Shown here: positions 1 through 8,622 of the stretch, in pieces | Position numbering within the stretch: the first letter of the stretch is position 1 | How the letters are laid out: each line of letters begins with the position of its first letter | NCBI GenBank assembly: GCA_003168255.1 | Contig: PMSU01000184.1 | Location: 167 to 59,868, forward strand | From: Actinomycetota bacterium | GTDB lineage: Bacteria > Actinomycetota > Actinomycetes > Streptosporangiales > Streptosporangiaceae | Direction: 5' to 3' | DNA length: 59,702 nucleotides | The notes under the pieces: generated by a model | What the model was told of the DNA's origin: nothing | The model's database searches: none | The model's input: only the letters and a program-made list of their open reading frames with translations | Position numbers and translations under genes: made by a program

Positions 1-1
1 C

Positions 2-490
2 CTCGCCGACCGCATCGCCGCCAGCCCCGGCACCCGCTGGTGCCTCACCCTCACCAACCGGGCCGGCCACGCCGCCGGCCACGCCTGCGCCCCCCGGCCC
101 CCGCCCGCCGCCGCCAGCCCCGCACAGATCACCGCCTGGCTCGCCACCCTGAACGTGGGACCGGTAGAAGCCGGAACCTGCAGCCACGCCCGCGAAGTCC
201 CCGGCTACCGGATACCCGCCTCCCTGCACCACATCGTCAAAATCCGGCAGCGCACCTGCGCCAACCCCATCTGCACCCAGCCCGCCGCACGCTGCGACGA
301 CGACCACACCCTGCCCTACGACCACGGCGGCCGCAGCTGCGAGTGTGATCTCGCGCCGACCTGCCGCACCCACCACCAAGCCAAACAAGCCCCCGGATGG
401 CTACTGACCCAGCCATCACCCGGCATCCTCATCTGGCAGCCACCCCACGGCCGCCGCTACACCACCACCCCCGGCATCTACCCCACCTAA
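2..490 (+). CDS. HNH endonuclease of the DUF222/HNH family, C-terminal part (runs in from the left)
   Basis: The reading frame is open from the first bases of the window to TAA at 488-490, so the gene starts outside the window. The C-terminal 110 residues carry the HNH layout: a CxxxxC pair (CANPIC), then CDDDHTLPYDHGG, then a CRTHHQAK segment and a trailing W. This matches the C-terminal nuclease domain of the abundant actinobacterial DUF222/HNH proteins, which may be mobile-element or 13E12-repeat type nucleases. What is visible is the metal-binding core. The histidine of the usual DHxxP motif is present, so nothing suggests inactivation. Confidence 0.8.
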   Translation, partial: LADRIAASPGTRWCLTLTNRAGHAAGHACAPRPPPAAASPAQITAWLATLNVGPVEAGTCSHAREVPGYRIPASLHHIVKIRQRTCANPICTQPAARCDDDHTLPYDHGGRSCECDLAPTCRTHHQAKQAPGWLLTQPSPGILIWQPPHGRRYTTTPGIYPT

Positions 491-527
491 CGCCGGGCCC
501 CAGGAGGCACAGAGCTGGCCTCGGGAG

Positions 528-566
528 CATGGCAACGCGCTAGGGTCACGTTCATGGCAACGCGCT
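528..566 (+). repeat. 14-bp direct repeat duplicating a start region
   Basis: The sequence catggcaacgcgct occurs at 528-541 and again at 553-566. The second copy contains the start codon and first codons of the DsrE-like gene. The first copy makes a four-codon ORF (MATR then TAG, 529-543) that ends 10 bases before the true ATG. It could be a chance duplication or a tiny upstream ORF that influences re-initiation; only the repeat itself is seen. Confidence 0.6.
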
Positions 567-919
567 CGCTGGTCATTAAGGTCACCGCGGGTAAGGACGA
601 CCCCGAACGCTGTAATCAGGCGTTCACGGTGGCCGCCACCGCAGCCGCCAGCGGAGTAAGCACCTCGCTCTGGCTAACTGGCGAGTCCTCATGGTTTGCC
701 CTGCCTGGCCGTGCGGAGGAGTTCACGCTCCCGGATGCACCTCCCCTGGCGGATCTCCTGGCCGGAATTCTGGCGGCCGGGACGGTGACCTTGTGCAGTC
801 AGTGCGCGGCCCGCAGGGACATCACGCCCGATGACGTGCTCAACGGCATCAGGTTCGCCGGCGCCACCACATTTGTTGCCGAGGTCACCGCAGACGGAGT
901 CCAGGCACTCGTGTACTGA
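554..919 (+). CDS. DsrE family protein
   Basis: This is a 121-residue protein with the compact alpha/beta layout of DsrE-like proteins: an opening beta strand (MATRSLVIKVTAG), an amphipathic helix, an LWLTGE strand, and a Cys-containing segment VTLCSQCAARR near residue 80. That cysteine is where sulfur-relay DsrE members and the actinobacterial peroxiredoxin-like members have their reactive thiol. The role is inferred as a soluble sulfur-relay or redox partner. No strong Shine-Dalgarno precedes the ATG; the duplicated start upstream is described separately. Family assignment is from overall pattern. Confidence 0.7.
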   Translation: MATRSLVIKVTAGKDDPERCNQAFTVAATAAASGVSTSLWLTGESSWFALPGRAEEFTLPDAPPLADLLAGILAAGTVTLCSQCAARRDITPDDVLNGIRFAGATTFVAEVTADGVQALVY

Positions 920-954
920 GACTCGAGCCTGCCGCGTTCAGCCGGACACACCGC

Positions 955-1776
955 TCAGCCAGATACCGCGGCCAGCCGCTCGTCGCGGAGCCTTCGGCCC
1001 CATTCTTCGGCGCTGTCAGGCAGCTCCGGCAGCGCCCCCGCTGCCCAGCCGAGCAGCACATCGGCCAGTGCTGGGTTGCGCACAAGAGCCGGGCCGTGCA
1101 GGTAGGTGCCTAGCACCCGTCCCGCGTAGGCACCCTCGGTGCCATCGCCGTTGCCGACTCCCACACGGACCTGGGCCAGCGGCCGGACGCTGGGACCTAG
1201 CCTGGTAACCCCCTGGTGGTTCTCGAACCCGGTTAGCCGCGGCAGGCCCAGGGCTGCGTCCACATCGGCGAGGATCTCTCCCACCGCCCTGCGGTCACCG
1301 CGTCCGCTCCGGATGTCGAGGATCTCCAGGCCGGGCAGCTGCTGGCCTTCCTCTCCGGCGAACTCCATCCCTACCAGCTGATAGCCGGCGCACACGGCGA
1401 AGACGACGGCGCCGAGTCCGGCTGCCGCCGCGAGACCGCCATCGGCTCGAAGCCGACGAGCCGCCAGAATCTGTGGCAGGTCCTCGCCACCGCCCAGCAG
1501 GTATATATCGCCCTGACGGGGGACCGGCTGATCCGAGTTCACGCACACGGACTCCGTCCGGATGCCGCGCAGCTGTGCTCGGCGTTCGAGGACGAGCAGG
1601 TTGCCCCTGTCCCCGTACGTGCTGAGCAGGTCAGGATAAACCCACACCAGGCGAACGCTGCTCGCGCCTGGCCCTGCCGCGCGGAGGGCGGGGGCAGGGA
1701 CAGGCACGGACCCAGGGACGGGCACGGACGCAGATGCGGGCGCGGGCTGCGCATCAGGACGGTGCGGCATGCTCAT
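955..1776 (-). CDS. gatD: Lipid II isoglutaminyl synthase, glutaminase subunit GatD
   Basis: This 273-residue class I glutamine amidotransferase of the CobB/CobQ-like type supplies ammonia to MurT for amidation of the D-glutamate in lipid II at the cytoplasmic membrane. The nucleophile elbow is FAVCAGYQLVG with Cys129, and the partner histidine is in GTYLHG near residue 227. About 35 Ala/Pro-rich residues precede the fold (VRLVWVYPDLLSTYGDRGN is the usual beginning), so the true start could be later. The ATG overlaps the murT stop by 4 bases (1773-1776), so the two are translationally coupled, as expected for a heterodimer. Confidence 0.92.
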   Translation of the reverse strand: MSMPHRPDAQPAPASASVPVPGSVPVPAPALRAAGPGASSVRLVWVYPDLLSTYGDRGNLLVLERRAQLRGIRTESVCVNSDQPVPRQGDIYLLGGGEDLPQILAARRLRADGGLAAAAGLGAVVFAVCAGYQLVGMEFAGEEGQQLPGLEILDIRSGRGDRRAVGEILADVDAALGLPRLTGFENHQGVTRLGPSVRPLAQVRVGVGNGDGTEGAYAGRVLGTYLHGPALVRNPALADVLLGWAAGALPELPDSAEEWGRRLRDERLAAVSG

Positions 1777-3011
1777 GTCGACCGGCCGAACGTAGTCCGG
1801 ATCTGCTGGAACGCCGTGTAGTTAGCGATCACATCCAGACCGCCTGGGTCGACCAGATCCACCGCGTTGTCCACTCCTTCCACGAGCTGGAAAGCTACTC
1901 CGTCGGCCTCCAGCCTGACGGCGAGATCTAGCCTGCGCTCCCCGGCGACGAAGACCGGCCGCCCGCGCAGATGCCGGTAATCCACGTCCCACAGCCAGGA
2001 GGTATCCCTGCCGTCCGGCCCCTGCGCGTTCACGGCGAGCAGCACGGGAACCGGCGCCGGCTCGAGCACGTCGAACGCCTCAAGCCAGCCGGCCGGGTTC
2101 TTCGCCAGCAGCAGCCGGACGCTGCGCCCGCGCCGCTGCACCGTCGTGTAGCGGCCGGCCACCGAGCTGACTTCGCGCAGCCTGGACAGCGCCCGCGCCG
2201 TATCGATCCCGAACGCCTCGGCGACGGCGAGCGCCACGACCGCGTTCGCCCGGTTGGCCCGCCCTGGCAGGGCGAGGCTCAGTTCGTGCCGACGGCCCGC
2301 CGAGTCCACCACCGTCTGGCCGTCCAGTACCCAACTGGCCGTCGGCCGGGCGAACCCGCACTCGCCGCACCGCCAGTCCGAGTCATCCCGGTGCAGGTGA
2401 GAACCGCATTCGGGGCAGCACCAGGAATCCTCGCGCCAGCGCTGCCCGGCGGCCACCCAGGTCACCTGCTTCGCCCCCCCAGCCGCCCAGGCGATGAGCG
2501 GATCATCGGCGTTGGCGACCACCAGGCAGTCAGGAGCGTCGGCCAGCGCTTCCCGCCAGCGCCGCGCGACCAGCCAGATCTCCGCCGCCCTGTCCATCTG
2601 ATCACGGCTGAGATTGAGCAGGACCAGCACACGCGCCGCCGTGGCGGTGAGAACGGACGGGACGTACTTCTCGTCCACCTCAAGGACGGCGAAGGGTGCG
2701 TCCTGCGCCCTCGCGAGCGCCGCGGCAAGGCCCGCCTCCATGTTGGCGCCGAACGCATTCGAGGCGACCTGCTGGCCCAGCGACTCGAGCGCGGCGACGA
2801 TCAGGCGGGTCGTAGTCGTCTTCCCGTTCGTGCCCGTCACCATGACGATCTGCCTGCCGGTAGCGAGCAGCCCGAGCAGGCCAGGCTCGAGCCTGAGCGC
2901 GATGACCCCGCCGATCACCGAACCGTCGCCGCGGCCGGCAAGGCGGGATACCCGGCCTGCCGCGCCGCCGATGGTGGTGGCCAGGCGCGCACGGAGCTGA
3001 AGTTTGCTCAT
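1773..3011 (-). CDS. murT: Lipid II isoglutaminyl synthase, Mur-ligase subunit MurT
   Basis: This is a 412-residue Mur ligase family protein. The ATP loop VTGTNGKTTTTRL lies at residues 58-70. A four-cysteine ribbon, CCPECGSHLHRDDSDW followed by RCGECG, sits in the middle domain and is typical of MurT. The C-terminal DUF1727 region ends with IANYTAFQQIRT. With GatD it amidates lipid II using ATP. The ATG at 3011 (MSKLQLRARLATTIGG) is chosen because family members begin there. An upstream ATG at 3119 would add 36 atypical residues and overlap the ATPase gene. The gap to the upstream stop is 19 bases, so it probably shares that transcript. Confidence 0.93.
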   Translation of the reverse strand: MSKLQLRARLATTIGGAAGRVSRLAGRGDGSVIGGVIALRLEPGLLGLLATGRQIVMVTGTNGKTTTTRLIVAALESLGQQVASNAFGANMEAGLAAALARAQDAPFAVLEVDEKYVPSVLTATAARVLVLLNLSRDQMDRAAEIWLVARRWREALADAPDCLVVANADDPLIAWAAGGAKQVTWVAAGQRWREDSWCCPECGSHLHRDDSDWRCGECGFARPTASWVLDGQTVVDSAGRRHELSLALPGRANRANAVVALAVAEAFGIDTARALSRLREVSSVAGRYTTVQRRGRSVRLLLAKNPAGWLEAFDVLEPAPVPVLLAVNAQGPDGRDTSWLWDVDYRHLRGRPVFVAGERRLDLAVRLEADGVAFQLVEGVDNAVDLVDPGGLDVIANYTAFQQIRTTFGRST

Positions 3012-3030
3012 CGCCGCGATGTTATCGGGC

Positions 3031-6018
3031 TTAAGGACCCGGGTGGCCAGCCTCGAGCGCGAAGGCCTCATCAGCCTCACCCGTGATGAACCGGCGCGGC
3101 CAGGAAAGCACCACCTCAAGCCAGCCGGAGACGCCCATCACGGCCGCGGCATGACTCAACTGCATGCCCGGATCCTGGCCCACCATCACGCCAGCCAGGT
3201 CGGCCAGGAAGCCGCAGTGATCGTCTTCGCCGAGCAGCAGATTCCAGGCGATGAGCCTGTTGCGCTCGAGCTCCATGGACAGGGGATGGCGCCGTAGCGC
3301 GCGGACCCGGTGGCCGACGCGCATGTCCGGCCAGTCCTTGGCGCCCACCAGATCGAAGTCGAGCGGCGGTGCCCGATCGTAGGGGTCGCCCTGCGGACCG
3401 CCGAGCGGGCAGATTCGCTCGATCTCGTGCAGCCACCGCAGTTGCGGGACCACCCAGTTCGGCCCCGCCCGGGTGCCAGCCGGCGCGACGCCGGCGAGCA
3501 TCCGCAGCGCCGCCGATGCGGCGCTCGCCGCCAGCTGTTGCGGGTCATAGCTGCCGCGCATGCTGACGGCACGGGCGGCCACCGACTTGTCGATCACCGT
3601 GGCGAGCGCGCACTCGCGCAGCCTGGCGTCCAGCCCGGCCCACCGGCGCTGCAACCGGGTGGGCACCTCCGGCAGGCTCCTGTTGGTCAGGAACGCCAGC
3701 ACCAGCGTCTCGGTCCAGAGTCGCAGCCAGGCGTGCTCGGCGGCGACCGACAGCAGGTCGGCACCGCGCAGCTCGAACAGGGTGCAGGCGCGCTCTGACA
3801 CGCATTGCGGACCGCAGGCGGCGCTGCGCCGGCCACGCAGCGGCGGCGGCGGGCTGTCAAGGACCCGTTCCTTACCCTCGCCGAGCGGCACCCGGATCCG
3901 CAGCGGCCGGTCCATGCCGTCGGCGAACACGGCAGCCACGCCCGGCTCCAGCGAGACCACCTGCCGCGACTGCTCGTCGTCAAGGTTCATAGCGGCGCCG
4001 ACAACCTGCCTGTCGTCCTGGGCGGGCAGCCTGTGCACGATCTTCAGCGCGGTGTTCTTCACCACGTCGGGCACGAGCTTGGCCGGAATCTGCTCGGCCA
4101 CCACGATGCCCTCGCCGTAGGCGCGGATCTCGGCGAGCATCCCGGCGAACAGCTCGACCGCATGCGAGCCCGCCCGCTCGGTACCACGGTTGCGCAGCAG
4201 CCTGTGCGCCTCCTCGATGACGATGACATGCCGCAGGCCGGTCACCCGCTCACGCCGGGCGCGCAGCCGCAGGTGCTCGACCAGCCTGATGATCAGCGTG
4301 CCCATCAGGAAGGCTTTGTCCTCGTCGTTGGCGACGTCCTCGATGGCGAGCACAACGTTGCGGCGGACGAGCTCGCCTATGTCGGCCGGGTGGCCGCCCT
4401 CGAAGAACCGGCCGGCCGACCCGACCCGTAGCGAGCGGAGCCGGACGTCCACGAAGCCGCGCACGTCTGCCTGTAGCTCGCGCCCGTAGCCGACGTCCTC
4501 GATCACCTCAAGCGCGGTGCGCTGCAACTGCGCCAGGGTGGGGATCGCCGGGGCCACCGGCGCCCCGGGAACACCGCCGCCGGTCACCACGTCCCAGCCG
4601 GCTTCCTCATACACCCGCTGCAACGCCTGCGACATGATCTGCGGGAACGGCTCTTCGGCGTCAAAGGCCGCCTGGAACAGGGCGCGCACCATGTCGATAT
4701 GCGCCTGGACCGGGTAGCCGGGCTCGGGTGCGAGCGGGTTCACCGACAGCGGCACGGCGCGAGGGTCGGACGGGTTGATGACCGTGACCTGGCCGATTCC
4801 CTCGATCCGCCCCGCCATCGCGGCATACTCGGACTTGGCAGGCTCGATGGCGAGCCACGGCAGGCCGGCCTTGGTGCACTGCTCCAGGATGTGCCTGACG
4901 GTCTGAGATTTTCCCGCCCCGGTGGCTCCGGTGACGAACGCGTGCCTGTTCAGGGTGGAGAGCGGCACCCGGAACGTGCCGACCGGCCGGTCCTGGCCGT
5001 CGAGAATGGCGCCGAGCTCGATCATGGGCGACGCAGACCGCAGCGGGCCGCGGCTTTCCGTCTCGCTGGTGACGTCGAAGTAGCCGGGGTCAAGCACCCG
5101 CAGGCCAGGAACCTCCCGGCGGGGCAAGCCGGTGAGCGCGGCAAGCGTGCCCGCGGTGGCAAGGAACGGCGTGGCCGCGCCGTCGGTCGCGTCCTGCACC
5201 TTCACCGTGAGTGCGTCGGCCAGGCTGTGCCCCTCCAGGCCGCTACGCAGCCGGTAAGGATGCCTGCTCAGGTCTACCGAGCCGACCAGCACCGGGGCGA
5301 GCAGCCGCAACTCCTCCGCCGTGGCGGCACCGGCCAGGACGCGCACGCTCCACAGCCCGGCCTCGCGGAACGAGTCGAGTTCCGCCATCCGGCGTTGCGC
5401 GCGCTCGACGTCGAACCTGGAGTGTTCCTCCTCGTACCGGCGGAGCACGTTGAGCTGGGTGCGCAGCTCGGCGACCTCGGCGTCGATCAGCTCGGTGGGC
5501 TCGGCGATGACCAGCCAGCCAAACCTGCGGCCCATCAGCGTTACGAGCGTCGATTCGAACAGGGTGGGCGGCCTGCTCTGCTCCTGGCTGTCCCGGCTGT
5601 CGTCGGTCACCAGCGGCGGTGCCTGCCGGCCTGGGCAGGACGTCCACACCATCTGGTCGAGCTCGGTGCGCCATTCATCGCCTATCGGTACGCCGCGCGC
5701 GCCGGCCGGGAAGAGCAGGCCATGTGACTCGCCAGCGTCCGCTTCCCGGTCCGGCGTGCCGCCTCGTTCCAGGTCAGCCGGGAGGAGCCCGCCGGCATTG
5801 GTGATCAGCTCGAGCGGTGCTCCGCTGCCCCGCGACAGCCAGCCGGCGACGAACGGCCGACCGTGCTCGGCGGCACTGAGCACCGCAGGAAGGACCGCGA
5901 CGAAGTCCGATTCCGGCGAGCTGGCGCCGGTGGCAGCGGTGACCGCCAGGATCCTGTGCCACGGGCCGGTCAGGTGATCCCCGGGACCCGTGGTTACTCT
6001 CGCGCTATGACCGCCCAC
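3031..6018 (-). CDS. HerA/DUF87-like ATPase with N-terminal accessory region
   Basis: This 995-residue P-loop ATPase belongs to the HerA/FtsK/VirB4 branch. Walker A is GATGAGKS at residues 364-371 (Lys370). Walker B is VIVIEEAH at 598-605. The later segment VVAEQIPAKLVPDVVKNTA fits the sensor and arginine-finger part of HerA-like pumps. Residues 1-350 lack a recognised domain apart from a short coiled coil (about 195-215). A Cys-containing insert follows the core near residue 740, and the last 200 residues are helical. It has no transmembrane segment. It lies 57 bases downstream of two VirD4-like membrane proteins, with murT-gatD next. Of the three it is the only one with an intact nucleotide-binding site. 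DNA or protein pumping is inferred. Confidence 0.8.
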   Translation of the reverse strand: MGGHSARVTTGPGDHLTGPWHRILAVTAATGASSPESDFVAVLPAVLSAAEHGRPFVAGWLSRGSGAPLELITNAGGLLPADLERGGTPDREADAGESHGLLFPAGARGVPIGDEWRTELDQMVWTSCPGRQAPPLVTDDSRDSQEQSRPPTLFESTLVTLMGRRFGWLVIAEPTELIDAEVAELRTQLNVLRRYEEEHSRFDVERAQRRMAELDSFREAGLWSVRVLAGAATAEELRLLAPVLVGSVDLSRHPYRLRSGLEGHSLADALTVKVQDATDGAATPFLATAGTLAALTGLPRREVPGLRVLDPGYFDVTSETESRGPLRSASPMIELGAILDGQDRPVGTFRVPLSTLNRHAFVTGATGAGKSQTVRHILEQCTKAGLPWLAIEPAKSEYAAMAGRIEGIGQVTVINPSDPRAVPLSVNPLAPEPGYPVQAHIDMVRALFQAAFDAEEPFPQIMSQALQRVYEEAGWDVVTGGGVPGAPVAPAIPTLAQLQRTALEVIEDVGYGRELQADVRGFVDVRLRSLRVGSAGRFFEGGHPADIGELVRRNVVLAIEDVANDEDKAFLMGTLIIRLVEHLRLRARRERVTGLRHVIVIEEAHRLLRNRGTERAGSHAVELFAGMLAEIRAYGEGIVVAEQIPAKLVPDVVKNTALKIVHRLPAQDDRQVVGAAMNLDDEQSRQVVSLEPGVAAVFADGMDRPLRIRVPLGEGKERVLDSPPPPLRGRRSAACGPQCVSERACTLFELRGADLLSVAAEHAWLRLWTETLVLAFLTNRSLPEVPTRLQRRWAGLDARLRECALATVIDKSVAARAVSMRGSYDPQQLAASAASAALRMLAGVAPAGTRAGPNWVVPQLRWLHEIERICPLGGPQGDPYDRAPPLDFDLVGAKDWPDMRVGHRVRALRRHPLSMELERNRLIAWNLLLGEDDHCGFLADLAGVMVGQDPGMQLSHAAAVMGVSGWLEVVLSWPRRFITGEADEAFALEAGHPGP

Positions 6019-6075
6019 GTAGCGTGCATATCAGGCCCTCGGCGTCCGCGCCACCGGTACCGCCAGGTGAACAGA

Positions 6076-8622
6076 TCATTCCCGTCGCTTGCGCCAGTCC
6101 AGCCGCTCGGGCGGCGGGCCCAGATTTGGCGGCGGCTGCGCCCCACCGGACCGCCAGCTCACCGGGACCGGCGCGGCACCCCTGGGCGGTCCCGCGGGAT
6201 CTTGCCGGGACGTGATTCCTGGCGCCTGCGGCTGGCGGGCGGGCGGCATCTCCGGTGCATTCTTCGCCTCGTCCAGAGTGAGCAGCGTGGTGGTCGGCAG
6301 CCCGATGATGCCGGGGTTCGCGTCCGCCAGCACGATCCGCCGCCCGCCTCGGGATGCCGAGGAAATGATCACCGCGCTCGGCGGCAGCTGTTGCAGCTCA
6401 TGCTGCTCGACCAGGAACTCGCGGGATCGCTGTGTGGTCCGCGCCAGCGAGTCATTGGTGCCAATCGCCCGGGAGGTGTTCACTCCCCACGCCGTGCTCA
6501 GGTTGATGCCTTCCGTGATCGACTCTGAGTCGCTGGTACCGCTGGAATAGTTACGGTCCCGGCTTCTCGACGAGTTTGTTTGGCCGAACGGTGCCACCAT
6601 GGACTCGTGGCTATGGCCACGGCCGCGGCTCCCGCCAGTCGTCTCGCTGGTCGTGCCCGAGGTGGATACGGAATCGGCGGTGCCGACGGTGCTCGTGTAG
6701 GAGTCGCCGACGGTATCGGTCACCGATGCGCCCACGGTGTCGGTGAGCTGTGAGAGCACGAAGCGATGCTCCGTGCCGATGTGCTCACTCGCGACCTTGG
6801 CGTCCTCCGCGTTGCCGAGGCGCATGAAGGCGACCGCGGCGTTCCCCCTGCCCAGCCGCTCCTTCACGTGAGCCGGAATCGAGCGGTAGGCGAGCAGCAG
6901 GCCGGTCCTGGTCGCCTCGCAGGCGTCGCAGAGCCGGTCGAGCACGTCGCCGCGCAGCTTGTCCGCGCCGGCCAGCATCAGCGTATGCTGCCAGGGTCGG
7001 CCTGCCGGGGACTGGCGGAGCACATGGGTCAATGCGGTCACCGCATAGGTGCCGAGCACTCTGTTGCCGAATACGCCGGCCCGCCGGTCCGTGCAGAGGA
7101 CGCGCAAGCTGCTCGGCCGAAGCGGTACGGGCGCCGTGCCAGCGGTGTCCAGCTTCCGCAGCCGCGATTCCATTGCCCAGGCTCGGCCGATCACCACCTG
7201 GTCTGCCGCTCCGCGGCCAAACATCCCGGTAATCCGTTCCAGCTGATCCGCGCTGAGCAGCCCGCTGCGAATGTCATCCCTGGGGTCGCCGATCTGGCCG
7301 AGCGCCCGCAGGGCCGCGGTTGCCTGCGCGATCGTCGCGGACTCGCCAAACACGTCGAGGAGCCGTTCCAGGATCGCGTTGTCCTGTGCCACGTCACCCC
7401 CGCCGCCTTCTTCCTCGCTGACGCTGACCACCAGGGAGAGCACGTCGGCGAGGGCTTCCCTGGACAGGCCGGCCCCCAGGTCGAGCCTGGGCAGGTCGGT
7501 GGGGAGCACCCAGACCAGCGGGTCGATGCCGGACCGCGCGGCGACGGCGACCAGGTCATTGGCGACCGCGCCCTCGGAGAGGTCGATCACCGTCAGTTCG
7601 CCGCCAGCGGTAAGCCTTGACGCCCCGACCAGGGTGAACATGGCGGACCAGCCGGACAGCGTGCCGCCTGCCAGGTCGAGCCGGTCAACATCCTCCGGCA
7701 GCGAGACCGCGTACCACTGGGGCTGCCTGTCGAAGGCGCCGCGCCGGTCTTGCCAGTCCTGGAACCTGCGCGCATGCTCGGCCTGCCAGCCGAACAGGCG
7801 GTTTTCCTGCTCGGCGCGGATCTTGCCGAGCCGCTGCTTCTCCTCATCGACACGTGACCGCAGTGCCTGCTCGCCCTGCCAGAGGCCATACGCCACGATG
7901 CCCGCACAGAGCAGGCACACGACCACGCCGAGCCAGGCGAGCGCCACGTTGAGCCAGCCGACTACCCAGGCCGCGATGAGCAGGCCGGCCAGCACCACCG
8001 CAGCTCCGGCTGCCAGCTTCAGCGGCCGGTTGAGCAGGTTCTCCTCGCGGCGCTGCGCGGCTACCCAGTCCGGATTGAGCTGATCCTGCTCTGGCGGGGT
8101 AGGTCGCCGCGGCGGCGGCCCTGGGTCGGGGTGCAGCAGGGCATGCTGCCAGCCGAGATACAGCCGGTCTGGTCGCATGCGGCCAGCACCTCGAGAACCG
8201 TGAGGCCCATGATGGCCACGTGACGGATGGGGACCGGGAGGCAGGCCGGGTTCGCCAGGCTGGTCCGGCGTGCCGCCAGGCTGGTCCGGCCCACGGCCAC
8301 CAGGCTGGTCCGGCGCACGGCCACCAGGCTGATCCGGCGCACGGCCACCAGGCTGATCCGGCCCACGGCCACGGGGCTGGTCCGGCCCGCGGCGGCCAGG
8401 CTGATCCGGCGCACGGCCACCGGGCTGGTCAGGCGCACGGTCGCGAGGCTGGTCCGGGGCGTGGTGCTGGTCCGGGGCGCGACCGCCCGGCTCCTCGTGA
8501 GCGCGGTCGCCGGGCCGAGTGGGGGAACGTCCGCCGGGCTGGCCTGGGGAACGTCCACCGGCCTGGCCAGACGTGCGGCCGCCGTTACTGCCGCGCTCAT
8601 CGCTCGCGGTCGGCGCCGTCAC
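6076..8622 (-). CDS. VirD4/TraG-like membrane protein with degenerate P-loop and octapeptide-repeat N-terminus
   Basis: This is an 848-residue protein. Residues 1-150 are a hydrophilic tail built from repeats of GGRAPDQP. Two transmembrane helices follow (about 203-220 and 226-247), then a charged coiled coil (250-295). The core starts at AGGTLSGWSAM (318-328), where a Walker A would read GxxxSGKS; Trp325 occupies the lysine position. A strand ending LMLAGADKL resembles a decayed Walker B. A Ser/Thr/Gly-rich linker follows, and the C-terminal segment FLVEQHELQQLPPSAVII resembles TraG tails. The start overlaps the upstream stop by 4 bases. It is probably a non-hydrolysing partner of the downstream HerA-like ATPase (inference). 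Confidence 0.65.
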   Translation of the reverse strand: MTAPTASDERGSNGGRTSGQAGGRSPGQPGGRSPTRPGDRAHEEPGGRAPDQHHAPDQPRDRAPDQPGGRAPDQPGRRGPDQPRGRGPDQPGGRAPDQPGGRAPDQPGGRGPDQPGGTPDQPGEPGLPPGPHPSRGHHGPHGSRGAGRMRPDRLYLGWQHALLHPDPGPPPRRPTPPEQDQLNPDWVAAQRREENLLNRPLKLAAGAAVVLAGLLIAAWVVGWLNVALAWLGVVVCLLCAGIVAYGLWQGEQALRSRVDEEKQRLGKIRAEQENRLFGWQAEHARRFQDWQDRRGAFDRQPQWYAVSLPEDVDRLDLAGGTLSGWSAMFTLVGASRLTAGGELTVIDLSEGAVANDLVAVAARSGIDPLVWVLPTDLPRLDLGAGLSREALADVLSLVVSVSEEEGGGGDVAQDNAILERLLDVFGESATIAQATAALRALGQIGDPRDDIRSGLLSADQLERITGMFGRGAADQVVIGRAWAMESRLRKLDTAGTAPVPLRPSSLRVLCTDRRAGVFGNRVLGTYAVTALTHVLRQSPAGRPWQHTLMLAGADKLRGDVLDRLCDACEATRTGLLLAYRSIPAHVKERLGRGNAAVAFMRLGNAEDAKVASEHIGTEHRFVLSQLTDTVGASVTDTVGDSYTSTVGTADSVSTSGTTSETTGGSRGRGHSHESMVAPFGQTNSSRSRDRNYSSGTSDSESITEGINLSTAWGVNTSRAIGTNDSLARTTQRSREFLVEQHELQQLPPSAVIISSASRGGRRIVLADANPGIIGLPTTTLLTLDEAKNAPEMPPARQPQAPGITSRQDPAGPPRGAAPVPVSWRSGGAQPPPNLGPPPERLDWRKRRE
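8257..8484 (-). repeat. 24-bp minisatellite encoding GGRAPDQP repeats
   Basis: About ten imperfect 24-base units (unit aggctggtccggcgcacggc plus cacc on the plus strand) lie inside the 848-residue gene. The unit length is a multiple of three, so copy-number change keeps the frame and alters only the length of the cytoplasmic tail. Units differ by third-base and single-residue substitutions (GGRG, PRDR, GRRG). Confidence 0.85.

Noticed and set aside
1971..3086. 371-codon ORF antisense to murT
   Set aside because: High-GC shadow frame; no family and the minus strand carries a clear Mur ligase.
8257..8484. Regular repeats that could suggest a CRISPR array
   Set aside because: Units are contiguous 24-mers without spacers and encode an in-frame peptide repeat. 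No CRISPR array was seen anywhere in the window.
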